A stretch of DNA of 64,000 bases from Caldimonas thermodepolymerans (GCF_015476235.1 NZ_CP064338.1:744001-808000); one strand, 5' to 3'; positions 45,971-57,080 are shown, numbered from the stretch's first letter. The notes: a model not told the origin generated them from the sequence alone. Numbers and translations: made by a program.

Positions 45971-47716
45971 ATGAAAGCCTCCCAGTTCTTCATTTCCACC
46001 CTCAAGGAAGCGCCCTCGGACGCAGAGATCGTCAGTCACAAGTTGATGATGCGCGCCGGCCTCATCAAGCGGCTGGGCGCCGGCATCTACAACTACATGC
46101 CCATGGGCCTGCGCGTGATCCGCAAGGTCGAGCACATCATCCGCGAGGAGATGAACCGCGCCGGCGCGATCGAGCTGCTGATGCCGATCGTGCAGCCGGC
46201 CGAGCTGTGGCAGGAGACCGGGCGCTGGGACAAGATGGGCCCGGAGCTGCTGCGCGTGAAGGACCGCCACGACCGCGACTTCGTGATCCAGCCCACCTCG
46301 GAGGAAGTGATCACGGACATCGCGCGCCAGGAGCTGCGCAGCTACCGGCAGCTGCCGAAGAACTTCTATCACATCCAGACCAAGTTCCGCGACGAGCGCC
46401 GGCCGCGCTTCGGCGTGATGCGCGGGCGCGAGTTCACGATGAAGGACGCCTACTCCTTCGACCGTGACCTGGAGTCGGCGCGCGCCAGCTACCAGACGAT
46501 GTACGACGCCTACGTGCGCATCTTCCAGCGCATGGGGTTGCAGTTCCGCGCAGTCGCGGCCGACACCGGCGCGATCGGCGGGCAGGCCTCGCACGAGTTC
46601 CAGGTGATCGCCGACACCGGCGAGGACGCGATCGTCTACTGCGAGCAGTCGGACTACGCGGCCAACATCGAGCTGGCCGAGGCGCTGCCGCTGATCGCCG
46701 AGCGCGCCGCACCGGCCCAGCCGCTGGCCAAGACGCCGACGCCGGGCAAGTCCACCTGCGAGGACGTCGCCGAGCTGCTGCAGCTGCCGCTGTCGCAGAC
46801 GGTGAAGTCGCTGGTGCTGGCCACCGACGAGAAGAACGAGGCCGGCGAGGTGGTCAGGACCACGGTGTGGCTGCTGCTGGTGCGCGGCGACCACGAGCTC
46901 AACGAAGTCAAGGCCGGCAAGATCGAGGGCCTGAAGGACGGCTTCCGCTTCGCCACCGTCGCCGAGATCGAGGAGCATTTCGGCTGCAAGCCGGGCTACC
47001 TGGGCCCGATCGGCCTGAAGAAGCCGGTCAAGGTGGTGGCCGACCGCACGGTCGCGAACATGAGCGACTTCGTCTGCGGCGCCAACGAGGCCGATTTCCA
47101 CTACACCGGGGTCAACTGGGGCCGCGACCTGCCCGAGCCGGACCTGGTGGCCGACATCCGCAACGTGGTGGCCGGCGACCCCTCGCCGGACGGCAAGGGC
47201 GTGCTGTCGATCCAGCGCGGCATCGAGGTCGGGCACGTGTTCCTGCTGGGCACGCGCTACTCCAAGGACATGAACGCCACCTACCTGGACGAGTCGGGCA
47301 AGCCGCAGCTGCTGGTGATGGGCTGCTACGGCATCGGCGTCACCCGCATCCTGGGCGCGGCGATCGAGCAGAACCACGACGAGCGCGGCATCATCTGGCC
47401 GGACGCGATCGCCCCGTTCCGCGTGGTGATCTGCCCGATCGGCTACGACCGCTCGGCCGAGGTGAAGGCCGCGGCCGACCGCCTGCACGACCAGCTGGCC
47501 GACGCCGGCATCGACGTGATGCTGGACGACCGCGGCGAGCGCCCCGGCGCGATGTTCGCCGACTGGGAGCTGATCGGCGTGCCGCACCGCGTGGTGATCT
47601 CCGACCGCGGGCTGAAGGATGGCAAGGTCGAGTACCAGGGGCGCCGCGACAGTGCCGCGACGCCGCTGGCAGCCGACCAGGTGTTCGACTTCCTGCGCGA
47701 GAAGTTCTTGGCATGA
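45971..47716 (+). CDS. proS: Prolyl-tRNA synthetase
   Basis: A 581-residue class II synthetase of the bacterial type with the editing (INS) domain. It starts [19 protein letters not shown], the family N-terminus. Motif 1 region ([17 protein letters not shown]), motif 2 ([21 protein letters not shown], residues split around 140) and motif 3 ([13 protein letters not shown] near 440) are visible; the INS domain lies about 225-405 and the anticodon-binding domain after 470. A GTG at 45959 has a better-placed GAGG site and would add four residues (MAVD), so the start is uncertain by that amount. The stop overlaps the next start (ATGA). Confidence 0.95.
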   Translation: MKASQFFISTLKEAPSDAEIVSHKLMMRAGLIKRLGAGIYNYMPMGLRVIRKVEHIIREEMNRAGAIELLMPIVQPAELWQETGRWDKMGPELLRVKDRHDRDFVIQPTSEEVITDIARQELRSYRQLPKNFYHIQTKFRDERRPRFGVMRGREFTMKDAYSFDRDLESARASYQTMYDAYVRIFQRMGLQFRAVAADTGAIGGQASHEFQVIADTGEDAIVYCEQSDYAANIELAEALPLIAERAAPAQPLAKTPTPGKSTCEDVAELLQLPLSQTVKSLVLATDEKNEAGEVVRTTVWLLLVRGDHELNEVKAGKIEGLKDGFRFATVAEIEEHFGCKPGYLGPIGLKKPVKVVADRTVANMSDFVCGANEADFHYTGVNWGRDLPEPDLVADIRNVVAGDPSPDGKGVLSIQRGIEVGHVFLLGTRYSKDMNATYLDESGKPQLLVMGCYGIGVTRILGAAIEQNHDERGIIWPDAIAPFRVVICPIGYDRSAEVKAAADRLHDQLADAGIDVMLDDRGERPGAMFADWELIGVPHRVVISDRGLKDGKVEYQGRRDSAATPLAADQVFDFLREKFLA

Positions 47717-48351
47717 ACCGCGCCGGCCTGACGCGCCGCCAGTGGGCCGGTGGCGTGGCCGGATGGCTGGCGCTGGCGTTCGCCCCCGTGGCGCGCGCCG
47801 GCGCGCAGATCGAGGAGCCGCTGGCGGACTCGGTGCGCACCGCGCTGTCGGCGGTGATCGCCAACTCCGCGCCGCCCAAGCCCACCTTCGCCCACATCGA
47901 GGAGCGGCTGCGCTACCTGCGCTGGCTGGGCGCGATGAGCGACCGGCTGAAGCGGCGCAAGCCCGACATGCAGACCCGCATCGAGTTCCTCGAGACGGTC
48001 TGGTACGAAAGCCGCCGCGCCGGGCTGGAGACGGCGCTGGTGCTCGGGCTGATCCAGGTCGAAAGCGGTTTTCGCAAGTACGCGATCAGCAAGGCCGGCG
48101 CGCGTGGCTACATGCAGGTGATGCCGTTCTGGAGCCGCCTGATCGGCGACGGCGATGCCAGCAAGCTGTTCCACATGCAGACCAACCTGCGCTTCGGCTG
48201 CGTGATCCTGCGCCACTACCTCGACCTGGAGAAGGGGGACCTCTTCATGGCGCTGGGCCGCTACAACGGCAGCCGCGGCCGCCCGGAGTACCCGAACGCG
48301 GTGTTCGCGGCGCGCCGGCAGTGGGAGTACGCCGACCCGCCGCAGGGCTGA
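47713..48351 (+). CDS. Lytic transglycosylase (SLT domain)
   Basis: A 212-residue exported protein with a Tat-like or Sec signal ([14 protein letters not shown], hydrophobic to about residue 30) and a C-terminal SLT domain (about 95-205). The catalytic Glu lies in [16 protein letters not shown], followed by [12 protein letters not shown] and the [11 protein letters not shown] block, typical of family 1 lytic transglycosylases. These cleave the MurNAc-GlcNAc bond and form 1,6-anhydro-muropeptides. It starts inside the proS stop codon, so it is translationally coupled to a synthetase, an arrangement known in beta-proteobacteria. Confidence 0.9.
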   Translation: MNRAGLTRRQWAGGVAGWLALAFAPVARAGAQIEEPLADSVRTALSAVIANSAPPKPTFAHIEERLRYLRWLGAMSDRLKRRKPDMQTRIEFLETVWYESRRAGLETALVLGLIQVESGFRKYAISKAGARGYMQVMPFWSRLIGDGDASKLFHMQTNLRFGCVILRHYLDLEKGDLFMALGRYNGSRGRPEYPNAVFAARRQWEYADPPQG

Positions 48352-48361
48352 GGCGGGGGCC

Positions 48362-48928
48362 TCAACCGCCCAGCCCGCCCCAGGGGCGGGGCCTTGCCTG
48401 GCTCACGCCCAGCAGCGCGAGCGCGCGCTCGACGGTGTCGTCCACCAGCTCGTCGATGCTCTGCGGGCGGTGGTAGAAGGCCGGCAGCGGCGGGAACACG
48501 ATGCCGCCCATCTCGGTGACCGCGGTCATGTTGCGCAGGTGGGCCAGGTTGAACGGGGTCTCGCGCACCATCAGCAGCAGCCGGCGGCGCTCCTTGAGCG
48601 CCACGTCGGCGGCGCGCGTGAGCAGGTTGTCGCCGAGGCCGTGGGCGATCGCGGCCAGCGTCTTCATCGAGCAGGGGGCGACGACCATGCCGTCGCAGGC
48701 GAAGCTGCCGCTCGCGATCGCCGCGCCGATGTCCGACGGCGAGTAGGCCACGTCGGCCAGGGCTTCGAGTTCGCGCCGGTCCAGGCCGAGTTCATGGTGC
48801 ACGTTGAGCACCCCGGCCGGGGTCGCGACCAGGTGGGTCTGCACCCCCGCTTCGCGCAGGCGCTGCAGCAGGCGCAGCCCGTAGACCGCCCCGGTGGCGC
48901 CCGTGATGCCGACGACGAGGCGGCTCAT
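48362..48928 (-). CDS. ubiX: Flavin prenyltransferase UbiX
   Basis: A 188-residue flavoprotein that attaches a dimethylallyl group to FMN to make the cofactor of UbiD decarboxylase in ubiquinone synthesis. GITGATGAVYGLRLL (residues 7-21) binds phosphate, and VVAPCSMKTLAAIAHG and RETPFNLAHLRNM are the other conserved segments. No ubiD gene is adjacent. It is 13 bp from grxD on the same strand. Confidence 0.95.
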   Translation of the reverse strand: MSRLVVGITGATGAVYGLRLLQRLREAGVQTHLVATPAGVLNVHHELGLDRRELEALADVAYSPSDIGAAIASGSFACDGMVVAPCSMKTLAAIAHGLGDNLLTRAADVALKERRRLLLMVRETPFNLAHLRNMTAVTEMGGIVFPPLPAFYHRPQSIDELVDDTVERALALLGVSQARPRPWGGLGG

Positions 48929-48941
48929 GCGCGCTCGTCGT

Positions 48942-49262
48942 TCAGGCCTGGGACGTGCCGAGCACCTGCTGCAGTTCGCCGGCTTCGTACATCTCCATCA
49001 TGATGTCCGAGCCGCCGATGAATTCGCCGTTGACGTACAGCTGGGGGATGGTCGGCCAGTTGGAGTATTCCTTGACGCCCTGGCGGATCGCATCGTCCTC
49101 CAGCACGTTGACGGTCTTGAAGTCGGACACGCCGCAGGCCTTGAGGATCTGCACGGCGCGGCCGGAGAAGCCGCACATCGGGAACTGGGCCGTGCCTTTC
49201 ATGAAGAGCACCACCCGGTGGTTCTTGACGATGTCGTCGATGCGTTGTTGAACGTCGCTCAT
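48942..49262 (-). CDS. grxD: Monothiol glutaredoxin, Grx4 family
   Basis: A 106-residue CGFS-type monothiol glutaredoxin that binds a glutathione-ligated [2Fe-2S] cluster and delivers iron-sulfur clusters. The CGFS site is near residues 30-33 (FPMCGFSGRA), with NWPTIPQLYVNGEFIGGSDI near 70-90 for glutathione binding. ATG 49262 gives the family start MSDVQQRI; the frame is open to 49316. It lies downstream in the direction of hemA-prfA-prmC, with an outer-membrane-type gene between. Confidence 0.95.
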   Translation of the reverse strand: MSDVQQRIDDIVKNHRVVLFMKGTAQFPMCGFSGRAVQILKACGVSDFKTVNVLEDDAIRQGVKEYSNWPTIPQLYVNGEFIGGSDIMMEMYEAGELQQVLGTSQA

Positions 49263-49383
49263 GGTGTGTGGTTCGGTTCGGGGAGACAGGAGGTCGAACC
49301 CCTCTTTATAGAGCAAAAGCCGACCCCCCGTGTCCGCCCCGGGTCATCTCCCGGCCAGGCCGCTGCGGTTCGGTGCGGCGCGC

Positions 49384-50046
49384 TCAGAAGGCGTAGGACA
49401 GGCCGAACTGGATCACGGGCGACAGGCGCCAGTCGCCCAGCGGCCCCGGCAGGTCCATCTCGCCGACGCGCCGGCCCTCGTCGCCGTTGAGCCAGGCCCC
49501 GCCCGCGGCGGCCCCGAGCTTGACGGTCGAGCGCGGCTTGAGCATCACCATCCCCACGTCGGCGAAGAAGCTCCAGTTGCTGCCGCGCCAGGACGGTTCG
49601 GTGTAGCCCATGCCGATGTAGGGCAGGGGACGCGTGTGCAGGTCCAGCGTCATGGGCGTGCGCAGGCCCGTCAGGCCCAGGCCGGAGCCCGGCGCGCCCA
49701 GCGCGGCAAGGCCGGCGTGATCGCCCAGCCGCTCGCCGGCCAGCAGGCCCCCGCTGGCGCGAAAGCCACCCTGCCGGTCGAAGTAGTAGTCGCCCATCAT
49801 GCTCCAGTTGCCCAGCGCCGTGCGGGCGTTGCCGTCCAGCCGGGTCTCGTACACCCGCAGGCCACCGAGGCGCACGCGGAACCGGTCGATGCCGAAGTCG
49901 GGCATCTCCTCCAGGGGCACGGCATAGCTCAGGCGCACCTTGGGGCCGTCGATGCGCAGCTGCAGGACGCCGTCGGCACGGGCGGGCGCGAATGCCGCCA
50001 GCAGGACGAGGGCAATGGCACCGTGAACGTTGCTGAGCGTCTTCAT
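49384..50046 (-). CDS. Predicted outer-membrane beta-barrel protein, unknown function
   Basis: A 220-residue exported protein with a signal peptide (about 22 residues, ending Ala-Arg-Ala). The mature part alternates hydrophobic and polar residues and ends in a C-terminal Phe (FGLSYAF), the recognition signal for barrel insertion. GDYYFDRQGGFRASGGLL and PYIGMGY blocks resemble small outer-membrane proteins of Burkholderiales. ATG 50046 has GGGAG upstream. I do not recognise a named function. It interrupts the prmC-grxD series on the same strand, 120 bp from grxD and 180 bp from prmC. Confidence 0.72.
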   Translation of the reverse strand: MKTLSNVHGAIALVLLAAFAPARADGVLQLRIDGPKVRLSYAVPLEEMPDFGIDRFRVRLGGLRVYETRLDGNARTALGNWSMMGDYYFDRQGGFRASGGLLAGERLGDHAGLAALGAPGSGLGLTGLRTPMTLDLHTRPLPYIGMGYTEPSWRGSNWSFFADVGMVMLKPRSTVKLGAAAGGAWLNGDEGRRVGEMDLPGPLGDWRLSPVIQFGLSYAF

Positions 50047-50226
50047 GGCCTGACTCCCTGAAAACGGGCGGCCGCCCGGGGCGGCAGCGCCGGATGGGCC
50101 CATGCTAGACCGGTCCCGGCGGTCCGCCAAGCACCGCGATCGAGGGGAAGGCCGCGGCCGCCGTGACCGAAGACGCACCTGATGCAGGTGATACGTCTTG
50201 AAACGATTGGACGGCGACGCCGGTCT

Positions 50227-51075
50227 TCAGTTCCACCGGCCGCCGGTGCAGCGCGGGCGGTGACCCAGGTCGTGGCGGGTCTGGATGCGCTGAAAGCCCG
50301 CCTCGCGCAGCAGGGCCTGCACCGCCTCGGCCTGGTCGTGACCGTGCTCGAGCAGCAGCCAGCCGCCCGGCAGCAGGTGGTGCGGGGCGGCGGCCACGAT
50401 GCGGCGCAGGTCGTCCAGGCCGTCGGGGCCGGAGGTCAGCGCTCGTTCGGGCTCGTGCTGCAGGGCCGGAAGGTGCGGGTCACCGTCGGCGATGTAGGGC
50501 GGGTTGCTGACGATCATCTCGAGGCGCCGGCCGGCCAGCGGTTCCAGCCACGAGCCGTGCAGCCACTGCACCGCCAGTCCGAGGCGCTCGCCGTTGGCGC
50601 GTGCCACCGCCAGGGCCTCGGCGCTCAGGTCCACCGCGCTGACCTCGGCCTGCGGCAGGCTGTGCTTGAGCGCCAGCGCGATCGCGCCGCTGCCGGTGCC
50701 CAGGTCCGCGACGCGGGGGGCGGGCAGCGGGCGCAGCAGCTCGACCGCCCAGTCGACCAGCGTCTCGGTGTCCGGGCGCGGCACCAGCACCGCGGGCGTC
50801 ACCGCGAGCGTCAGGCCGTAGAACTCGCGCGTGCCGACCAGGTAGGCAAGCGGCTCGCCGGTCGCGCGGCGCTGCACCAGCGCCTCGTAGCGGGCCAGCT
50901 GTGCGGGGGGCAGCGGGTCGGTGTCGTGCGCGAGCAGCCAGGCGCGGGCACGCCCGGGCGGCAGGTCCAGCACGTGGGCCAGCAGGGCCTGGGCGTCGAT
51001 GCGCTCCAGCCCGCGCTGCACCGCGGCCTGCCAGGCCTGCGCGACGGTGGTGCGGGCGCGGGCGTCGTCGTTCAT
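50227..51075 (-). CDS. prmC: Release factor glutamine methyltransferase PrmC
   Basis: A 282-residue SAM-dependent methyltransferase that methylates the Gln of the GGQ motif in RF1 and RF2. N-terminal helical domain (about 1-75), then the Rossmann fold with [14 protein letters not shown] (about 118-131) and the NPPY catalytic motif (about 188-191, [12 protein letters not shown]). Its ATG overlaps the prfA stop (ATGA on the minus strand), coupling enzyme to substrate. The C-terminus ([12 protein letters not shown]) fits the family. Confidence 0.95.
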   Translation of the reverse strand: MNDDARARTTVAQAWQAAVQRGLERIDAQALLAHVLDLPPGRARAWLLAHDTDPLPPAQLARYEALVQRRATGEPLAYLVGTREFYGLTLAVTPAVLVPRPDTETLVDWAVELLRPLPAPRVADLGTGSGAIALALKHSLPQAEVSAVDLSAEALAVARANGERLGLAVQWLHGSWLEPLAGRRLEMIVSNPPYIADGDPHLPALQHEPERALTSGPDGLDDLRRIVAAAPHHLLPGGWLLLEHGHDQAEAVQALLREAGFQRIQTRHDLGHRPRCTGGRWN

Positions 51076-52169
51076 GCGCGGCCCCGCTCCAGCTCGTCGA
51101 GCTGCTCGGCCAGCTGTTCGGCCTCGCGCGCGGCGATCAGCGCGTTGACCACCTCGTCCAGCTCGCCGTCCATCACCGCCTGGAGGCGGTACAGCGTCAG
51201 GTTGATGCGGTGGTCGGTGAGTCGCCCTTGCGGGAAGTTGTAGGTGCGGATGCGGTCGCTGCGGTCGCCGCTGCCGATCAGGCTCTTGCGCGTGGCGGCT
51301 TCCTTGCTCAGGCGCTCGTGGCGTTCCTTCTCGCGCAGCCGCGCGGCCAGCACCGCCATCGCCTTGGCCTTGTTGCGGTGCTGCGAGCGGTCGTCCTGGC
51401 ACTCGGCCACGATGCCGGTGGGCAGGTGGGTGATGCGGATCGCCGATTCGGTCTTGTTGACGTGCTGGCCGCCGGCCCCGCTGGCGCGGAAGGTGTCGAT
51501 GCGCAGGTCGGCCGGGTTGATCGCGATCTCCTCGGCCTCGTCCGGCTCGGGCATCACGGCCACGGTACAGGCGCTGGTGTGGATGCGCCCCTGGGTTTCG
51601 GTGGCCGGCACGCGCTGCACGCGGTGGCCACCGGATTCGTACTTCAGGTGCTTGTAGACGTCCTCGCCCTCGATGCGCACCACGGCTTCCTTGTAGCCGC
51701 CGAGGTCCGACTCGCTGCACGACATCATCTCGGCCTTCCAGCCGTGGCGCTCGGCGTAGCGCAGGTACATGCGCAGCAGGTCGCCGGCGAACAGCGCCGA
51801 CTCGTCGCCGCCGGTGCCGGCGCGGATCTCGAGGAAGGCGTTGCGCGCGTCGTCCGGGTCCTTGGGCAGCAGGGCGCGCTGCAGTTCGTCTTCGAGGCGC
51901 AGCAGCTCGGCCTCGGCCGCGGCGATCTCCTCGCGGGCCATCTCGGCCATGTCCGGGTCGGACAGCATCTCGCGTGCGCCGGCGAGGTCGCGTTCGCGCT
52001 GCAGGTAGCGTTCGTAGCGCTGCGCGACCGCGGCCACCTCCGCGTGCTCGCGCGTCAGGCCGCGAAAGCGCGTGATGTCGCTCAGCACGTCGGGTGCGGC
52101 CAGCACGGCGTCCAGGTCCTTCAGGCGCTGCAGGTAGCGGTCGAGCTGGAGACGCAGGGAGGGTTTCAT
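51072..52169 (-). CDS. prfA: Peptide chain release factor 1
   Basis: A 365-residue RF1 that reads UAA and UAG. The peptide anticodon PAT is visible in [14 protein letters not shown] (about residue 190) and the catalytic GGQ in [14 protein letters not shown] (about residues 235-240). The length is slightly more than E. coli's 360. The frame is open to 52331, but ATG 52169 starts the conserved protein. It follows hemA by 79 bp and overlaps prmC: the hemA-prfA-prmC order common to proteobacteria. Confidence 0.97.
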   Translation of the reverse strand: MKPSLRLQLDRYLQRLKDLDAVLAAPDVLSDITRFRGLTREHAEVAAVAQRYERYLQRERDLAGAREMLSDPDMAEMAREEIAAAEAELLRLEDELQRALLPKDPDDARNAFLEIRAGTGGDESALFAGDLLRMYLRYAERHGWKAEMMSCSESDLGGYKEAVVRIEGEDVYKHLKYESGGHRVQRVPATETQGRIHTSACTVAVMPEPDEAEEIAINPADLRIDTFRASGAGGQHVNKTESAIRITHLPTGIVAECQDDRSQHRNKAKAMAVLAARLREKERHERLSKEAATRKSLIGSGDRSDRIRTYNFPQGRLTDHRINLTLYRLQAVMDGELDEVVNALIAAREAEQLAEQLDELERGRA

Positions 52170-52248
52170 CGGCGGCAGGTGGGGGCAGGAACGGCTCGGG
52201 CCGTGGGCAGGCGGGCGCCTCCGCGGCGGAGGCGGGCCGGGGCCTGCG

Positions 52249-53526
52249 CTAACGGCGGCCGCAGGGGCGGGAGGTGCCGCGCAGGAACAGCCGCGCGACG
52301 GTGTCGGCCAGCTGCTCGCGGTGTTGCGCATCGGCGCTGCGCAGTTCGGCCAGCGCGCCGTGCAGCATCTTCTGGGTCAGCCCGCGCGACAGGGCTTCCA
52401 GCACGGTGTCGATGTCCTCGCCGCGTGCCAGGGCCTTGCGTGCACGCGCGAGCTCGATGTCGCGCCAGGCATCGGCCTGGGCGTTGAGTGCCTGGATCAG
52501 CGGCACGGTGGCGCGCTGGTCCAGCCAGTGGACGAAGCTCTGCACTCCGGTCTCGATGATGGCTTCGGCCTGGGCGACGGCCGCCTGGCGCTTCTCGCCG
52601 GCGGTCTGCACCACCGCGGACAGGTCGTCCACGGTATACAGGTAGACGTCGTCCAGTTGCGCGACCTCGGGCTCGATGTCGCGCGGCACGGCCAGGTCGA
52701 CCATGAACATCGGGCGGTGCTTGCGGGCCTTCAGCGCCCGTTCGACCGCGCCGAGGCCGATGATCGGCAGCGAGCTCGCGGTGCAGGAGACCACCACGTC
52801 GAACTCGGCCAGGCGCGACGGCAGGTCGGCCATGCGCATCGCCTCGGCGCCGAAGCGGGTGGCGAGCTTCTCGCCGCGCTCCAGCGTGCGGTTGGCCACG
52901 GCCATGGCCTTGGGCGACTTGGCGGCGAAGTGCGTGGCGGCCAGCTCGATCATCTCGCCGGCGCCGACGAACAGCACCTTGACGTCGCGCAAGTCCTCGA
53001 ACAGCTGCCCGGCCAGCCGCACCGCGGCGGCGGCCATGCTGATCGAATGCGCGCCGATCTCGGTGGAGGTGCGCACTTCCTTGGCCACCGCGAAGGAACG
53101 CTGGAACAGCTGGTGCAGCGTGGTGCCCAGCGTGCCGGCGGCGTCGGCCTCGCGCACGGCCTGCTTCATCTGGCCGAGGATCTGCGGCTCGCCCAGCACC
53201 ATCGAGTCCAGCCCGCTGGCCACACGGAACGCGTGGCGCGCCGCCTGGCCATCCTCGAGCACGTAGGTGTGCCGGGCCAGTTCGGTGCCGGAGATGCCAC
53301 CCAAGCCCGCCAGCCAGTCCATGGCCGGGCGCACCAGGTCGGACGGAGCCGCGCAGTACAGCTCGGTGCGGTTGCAGGTGGAGATCAGCGCCGCTTCCGG
53401 GCGCAGGCTGAAGCGCTCGCGCAGGCTGCGCAGCGTCGGCCCGAGCTGGTCGAGCGTGAACGCAAACCGCCCCCGCAGGTCGACGGGAGCGGTCGTGTGG
53501 TTCAGGCCGAGGGCGAAGACGCTCAT
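52249..53526 (-). CDS. hemA: Glutamyl-tRNA reductase HemA
   Basis: A 425-residue enzyme that reduces glutamyl-tRNA to glutamate-1-semialdehyde, the entry to tetrapyrrole synthesis. The catalytic Cys lies in [10 protein letters not shown] (about residue 50), with [15 protein letters not shown] near 105-120 and the NADPH domain ([11 protein letters not shown] near 185). The N-terminus [19 protein letters not shown] is exactly the family start. No ribosome site precedes this ATG, and a minus-strand TATAAT ends only 6 nt upstream, so the mRNA may be leaderless (inference). First gene of hemA-prfA-prmC. Confidence 0.96.
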   Translation of the reverse strand: MSVFALGLNHTTAPVDLRGRFAFTLDQLGPTLRSLRERFSLRPEAALISTCNRTELYCAAPSDLVRPAMDWLAGLGGISGTELARHTYVLEDGQAARHAFRVASGLDSMVLGEPQILGQMKQAVREADAAGTLGTTLHQLFQRSFAVAKEVRTSTEIGAHSISMAAAAVRLAGQLFEDLRDVKVLFVGAGEMIELAATHFAAKSPKAMAVANRTLERGEKLATRFGAEAMRMADLPSRLAEFDVVVSCTASSLPIIGLGAVERALKARKHRPMFMVDLAVPRDIEPEVAQLDDVYLYTVDDLSAVVQTAGEKRQAAVAQAEAIIETGVQSFVHWLDQRATVPLIQALNAQADAWRDIELARARKALARGEDIDTVLEALSRGLTQKMLHGALAELRSADAQHREQLADTVARLFLRGTSRPCGRR

Positions 53527-53532
53527 GCCCGG

Positions 53533-53538
53533 ATTATA
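53533..53538 (-). promoter_or_regulatory. Consensus -10 hexamer immediately before hemA
   Basis: TATAAT on the minus strand, ending 6 nt before the hemA ATG. A start about 7 nt downstream would fall on the ATG itself. TTGAAA occurs further upstream (53557-53552) but at a 13-bp spacing, too short for a standard -35. Confidence 0.4.
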
Positions 53539-53614
53539 AAATTTCGAAGTCTTTCAAGCACTTAGTGTCCGGCTATGGGCTTGATGGATGTCAACCTCGC
53601 CACACGCTTCCTCC

Positions 53615-53899
53615 ATGGGTCCCCTCGACGCCTTCTGGCACCTGACCAACTTCTTCGCCCCGGCCGTCGGTGTCGGCCTGCTGAGCGCGTCACTGGCCAA
53701 GCTGGTCTGGCGCCGGGCACTCGCCGGGGTGGGCTGGCGGCGCCTGGCCGCCTGGGCCTGCGCAGGGGCGACCGTCGCGCTGGTGGGCGGGGCCGTGGTG
53801 CTCGGGCGCGACGGCCGCATGGCGACCTACCTCGCGATGGTGCTGGCCACGGCCCTGGCGCTCGGCTGGGCCGGGTTCGGGCCGCGCCGGCGCGCCTGA
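53615..53899 (+). CDS. Small membrane protein, unknown function
   Basis: A 94-residue protein with three predicted membrane helices (about residues 10-32, NFFAPAVGVGLLSASLAKLVW; 42-62, LAAWACAGATVALVGGAVVL; 68-88, MATYLAMVLATALALGWAGF) and a basic C-terminus. The start MGPLDAFWHLTNFFAP is similar to hypothetical proteins of Burkholderiales. ATG 53588 would add nine residues; neither start has a strong ribosome site. It is divergent from hemA and convergent with miaB (7 bp apart). Function unknown. Confidence 0.72.
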   Translation: MGPLDAFWHLTNFFAPAVGVGLLSASLAKLVWRRALAGVGWRRLAAWACAGATVALVGGAVVLGRDGRMATYLAMVLATALALGWAGFGPRRRA

Positions 53900-53906
53900 G
53901 CCGCCG

Positions 53907-55256
53907 TCAGGCCGCGACCTGCTCCTTGACCACCACCTCGCCGCGCAGCGAGTGCGGCAGGGCCTGGGTGATGCGCACGTCGATCATCTGGCCGACCAGG
54001 CGCTGCGCGTTCGGGCCGCCGGGGAAGTTGACGATGCGGTTGCACTCGGTGCGGCCCATCAGCTCGCCCGGGTCCTTCTTCGACGGGCCCTCGACCAGGA
54101 TGCGCTGCACGGTGCCCACGCGGCTTTCGCTGATGCGGCGCACGTTGGCCTCCAGCGCGGCCTGCAGCTGTTGCAGGCGGCGCAGCTTGACCTCCTTGGG
54201 CGTGTCGTCGTGCAGCGCCGCGGCCGGCGTGCCGGGGCGCGGGCTGAAGATGAAGCTGAAGGAGCTGTCGTAGCCGACGTCCTCGACCAGCTTCATCAGC
54301 TTGGCGAAGTCCTCCTCGGTCTCGCCGGGGAAGCCGACGATGAAGTCGCTCGACAGGCTGATGTCCGGGCGCACGGCGCGCAGCTTGCGGATCGTGCTCT
54401 TGTACTCGAGCGCGGTGTAGCCGCGCTTCATCGCGGCGAGGATGCGGTCGCTGCCATGCTGCACCGGCAGGTGCAGGTGGTTCACCAGCTGCGGCACCTT
54501 GGCGTAGACGTCGATCAGGCGCTGCGTGAACTCGTTCGGGTGGCTGGTGGTGTAGCGGATGCGCTCGATGCCGGGGATCTCGGCGATGTACTCGATCAGC
54601 AGCGCGAAGTCGGCGATCTCGTCGGTGTCGCCCATCTTCCCGCGGTAGGCGTTGACGTTCTGCCCCAGCAGCGTCACTTCCTTGACGCCCTGGTCGGCCA
54701 GGCCGGCGACCTCCACCAGCACGTCCTCGAAGGGGCGCGAGACCTCCTCGCCACGGGTGTAGGGCACGACGCAGTAGCTGCAGTACTTGGAGCAGCCTTC
54801 CATGATCGAGACGAAGGCCGAGGCGCCCTCGACCTTGGCCGGCGGCAGGTGGTCGAACTTCTCGATCTCGGGGAAGGAGATGTCCACCTGCGGGCGGCCC
54901 TGCTGTTCCCGCTTGGCCAGCATCTCGGGCAGGCGGTGCAGGGTCTGGGGACCGAACACCACGTCCACGTAGGGCGCGCGCTCGATGATGGCCGCACCTT
55001 CCTGGCTGGCCACGCAGCCGCCGACGCCGATCTTCACGCCCTTCTTCTTTAGGTGCTTGAAGCGGCCGAGGTCGCTGAACACCTTCTCCTGCGCCTTCTC
55101 GCGCACCGAGCAGGTGTTGAACAGGATCAGGTCGGCTTCCTCCGGGTCCTGCGTCGGCTCGTAGCCCTGCGCGGCGGCGAGCACGTCGGCCATCTTGTCC
55201 GAGTCGTACTCGTTCATCTGGCAGCCGAACGTCTTGATGTAGACCTTCTTGCTCAT
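53907..55256 (-). CDS. miaB: tRNA-2-methylthio-N6-dimethylallyladenosine synthase MiaB
   Basis: A 449-residue radical-SAM methylthiotransferase that modifies A37 of tRNAs reading UNN codons. The N-terminal auxiliary cluster Cys are in [14 protein letters not shown] and VGGCVAS; the radical-SAM C-x3-C-x2-C is CSKYCSYC (about residues 155-162). A C-terminal TRAM domain (about 375-440) binds RNA. ATG 55256 with a GGAGG site gives the family start. It overlaps nothing and lies 11 bp after the periplasmic protein gene on the same strand. Confidence 0.97.
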   Translation of the reverse strand: MSKKVYIKTFGCQMNEYDSDKMADVLAAAQGYEPTQDPEEADLILFNTCSVREKAQEKVFSDLGRFKHLKKKGVKIGVGGCVASQEGAAIIERAPYVDVVFGPQTLHRLPEMLAKREQQGRPQVDISFPEIEKFDHLPPAKVEGASAFVSIMEGCSKYCSYCVVPYTRGEEVSRPFEDVLVEVAGLADQGVKEVTLLGQNVNAYRGKMGDTDEIADFALLIEYIAEIPGIERIRYTTSHPNEFTQRLIDVYAKVPQLVNHLHLPVQHGSDRILAAMKRGYTALEYKSTIRKLRAVRPDISLSSDFIVGFPGETEEDFAKLMKLVEDVGYDSSFSFIFSPRPGTPAAALHDDTPKEVKLRRLQQLQAALEANVRRISESRVGTVQRILVEGPSKKDPGELMGRTECNRIVNFPGGPNAQRLVGQMIDVRITQALPHSLRGEVVVKEQVAA

Positions 55257-55267
55257 GGCCGCCTCCT

Positions 55268-55660
55268 TCAGCGCTTGACCCAGACCTGGGCGATCGGGTC
55301 GAAGCTCCAGCGCGCCGCTTCCTCGCGCGTCTTGGGCCAGACCTTCTTTGCCTCGTCCTCGCGCAGCACCCAGACGTCCTTGACCTGGCCGAGGTTGTCG
55401 ACGGTGTAGTTGACCACCAGCGGCGTGCCGACGATCGCGCCGGACATCACCAGCAGGTTGTTCTGGCCGCGGATGCGCGCGCCGGGCGACAGCCGCGCCG
55501 GCCGGCCGTTGAGCCGGACGTCCGGCGGCTGCACGACGACGAGCTCGCCGCGCAGGGTGTCTTGCGGGAACTGGCGCTGGACCAGGTGCTGGGCGTGGAC
55601 CGCCAGCGGCATCGAGAGGGCGGCGGCCAGGGCGGCGCCGAACAGTACACAGCGGGACAT
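55268..55660 (-). CDS. Secreted protein of unknown function
   Basis: A 130-residue protein with a clear signal peptide (about 23 residues, ending His-Ala). The mature part ([30 protein letters not shown]; then [21 protein letters not shown]) looks like a conserved Burkholderiales periplasmic protein; no catalytic motif is seen. It ends with [14 protein letters not shown]. It is immediately upstream of miaB and probably co-transcribed with it. Confidence 0.75.
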   Translation of the reverse strand: MSRCVLFGAALAAALSMPLAVHAQHLVQRQFPQDTLRGELVVVQPPDVRLNGRPARLSPGARIRGQNNLLVMSGAIVGTPLVVNYTVDNLGQVKDVWVLREDEAKKVWPKTREEAARWSFDPIAQVWVKR

Positions 55661-55801
55661 GGTGTAGATCCAGGGGCTGTTGAGGAATGACGGAACGCGC
55701 GGGCGAGGTCGGCAGGGCGACGGCCGGCAACGCCGGCAAGTGTACCCCGGCCCCCGCCTGCGGCCAGCGGGCGACGCACCGGGCGCCGCCGCGAGGCGGA
55801 C

Positions 55802-57022
55802 CTAGGTCACGGCCGGACGGGGCGCAAGGCGGTACAGGGCGGCGGACGCCGCGAGCAGCGACAGCGCCAGCACCAGGATGCCGGTGGCGAGCCCGTGCGC
55901 GCTCCAGCGGTCGATGCCGTGACCGAAGGCCACCGGCGCCACGGCCGACAGCGCCAGCGCGGGCTTGAGCATCAGCCCGACGGTGCGGCCGTACTTCGCC
56001 GGATCGAACAGCACCAGCGGCATCGCGCCGCGGGTGTAGGTGGCCGTGCCGTTGCTCAGGCCGTAGAGGAACGCGAAGGTCGTCGCCCCGGCCATCAGCC
56101 CGCCGCCGCCGAGGTAGGTGGCGATCGAGACGACCAGCAGCACCGCGGGCACCAGGTTCAGCGCCACCGGGTTGAAGCGGAAGGCCCACAGGGCGATCGT
56201 CGCGCGGCCGCAGAACTGGCCTGCGCCGAACAGCGTGGCCAGCCAGACCGCATCGCCGGCGCTCCAGCCGGCATGCCGCAGCAGCTCGATGAAGTGGGCC
56301 GCCATGCCGGTCTGCAGGAACACCACCCCCGCGGCGCAGTAGGTGTAGAGCCAGGCGACGGCCGGCTGCGTGGGCGGATGGCTGGCCACGGCGCCCGTGG
56401 CCGGGCCGGCCTGCGCGGGCCGGCGCGCGACCTTCGGCACCGCCAGGTGCAGCAGCGAGCAGGCGAGCAGGAAGCCGGCGTAGCACAGCAGCGCGCCGCG
56501 CCAGCCGAAGCGCTCCAGCAGGTGCTGGCCGAGCGGCCAGAACACGGTGGAGGCCAGCCCGCCCATGATCGTCACCACCGAGATCGCGCGCTGCGCCGCC
56601 GTCCCCGCGATGCCGGCCAGCGTCGCGAACACCGCGTCGTACAGCGCCAGCCGCATGCCCAGCCCGATCAGGACCCAGGCCGACAGGTACACCGGGTAGC
56701 GGTCGACTGCCGCCAGCACGGTGCAGCCCAGCGCGCCGATCCAGCAGCCGCTCATCAGCGGCAGTCGCCCGCCGCGCTCGTCGATCCAGCGGCCCACGGT
56801 ATAGGAGCAGGCCGCCATCACCAGCATTGCCAGGGCGAAGCCGGTCTGCACGCGGGCGCTGCTCCAGTGCATCTCCGCGGCGATCGCGGCAGCGAACACC
56901 GCGATCAGGTAGTGCAGCGTGCCCCAGGCGATCAGCTGCGACAGGCCCAGGGCGGCCAGCAGCCGCCAGGTCAGCGCGTGGTAGGGGTGGCCTGCGGCCG
57001 GCGCGGCGAAGGAGGTGCTCAT
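55802..57022 (-). CDS. MFS transporter
   Basis: A 406-residue major-facilitator protein with about 12 predicted membrane helices. The MFS loop-2 motif appears as [13 protein letters not shown] (about residues 76-88), and a central cytoplasmic loop of Pro/Ala ([12 protein letters not shown]) separates the halves. Substrate is unknown; its place at the end of the CmcJ-like/isomerase series suggests import or export of the small molecule handled by those enzymes (inference). It lies 58 bp downstream of the isomerase gene. Confidence 0.86.
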   Translation of the reverse strand: MSTSFAAPAAGHPYHALTWRLLAALGLSQLIAWGTLHYLIAVFAAAIAAEMHWSSARVQTGFALAMLVMAACSYTVGRWIDERGGRLPLMSGCWIGALGCTVLAAVDRYPVYLSAWVLIGLGMRLALYDAVFATLAGIAGTAAQRAISVVTIMGGLASTVFWPLGQHLLERFGWRGALLCYAGFLLACSLLHLAVPKVARRPAQAGPATGAVASHPPTQPAVAWLYTYCAAGVVFLQTGMAAHFIELLRHAGWSAGDAVWLATLFGAGQFCGRATIALWAFRFNPVALNLVPAVLLVVSIATYLGGGGLMAGATTFAFLYGLSNGTATYTRGAMPLVLFDPAKYGRTVGLMLKPALALSAVAPVAFGHGIDRWSAHGLATGILVLALSLLAASAALYRLAPRPAVT

Positions 57023-57080
57023 CGCCTGCGCATCGTACGGTGCGCCGCGCGCCGCGGGAAGGGCAGGCACAGGGGCTGCG

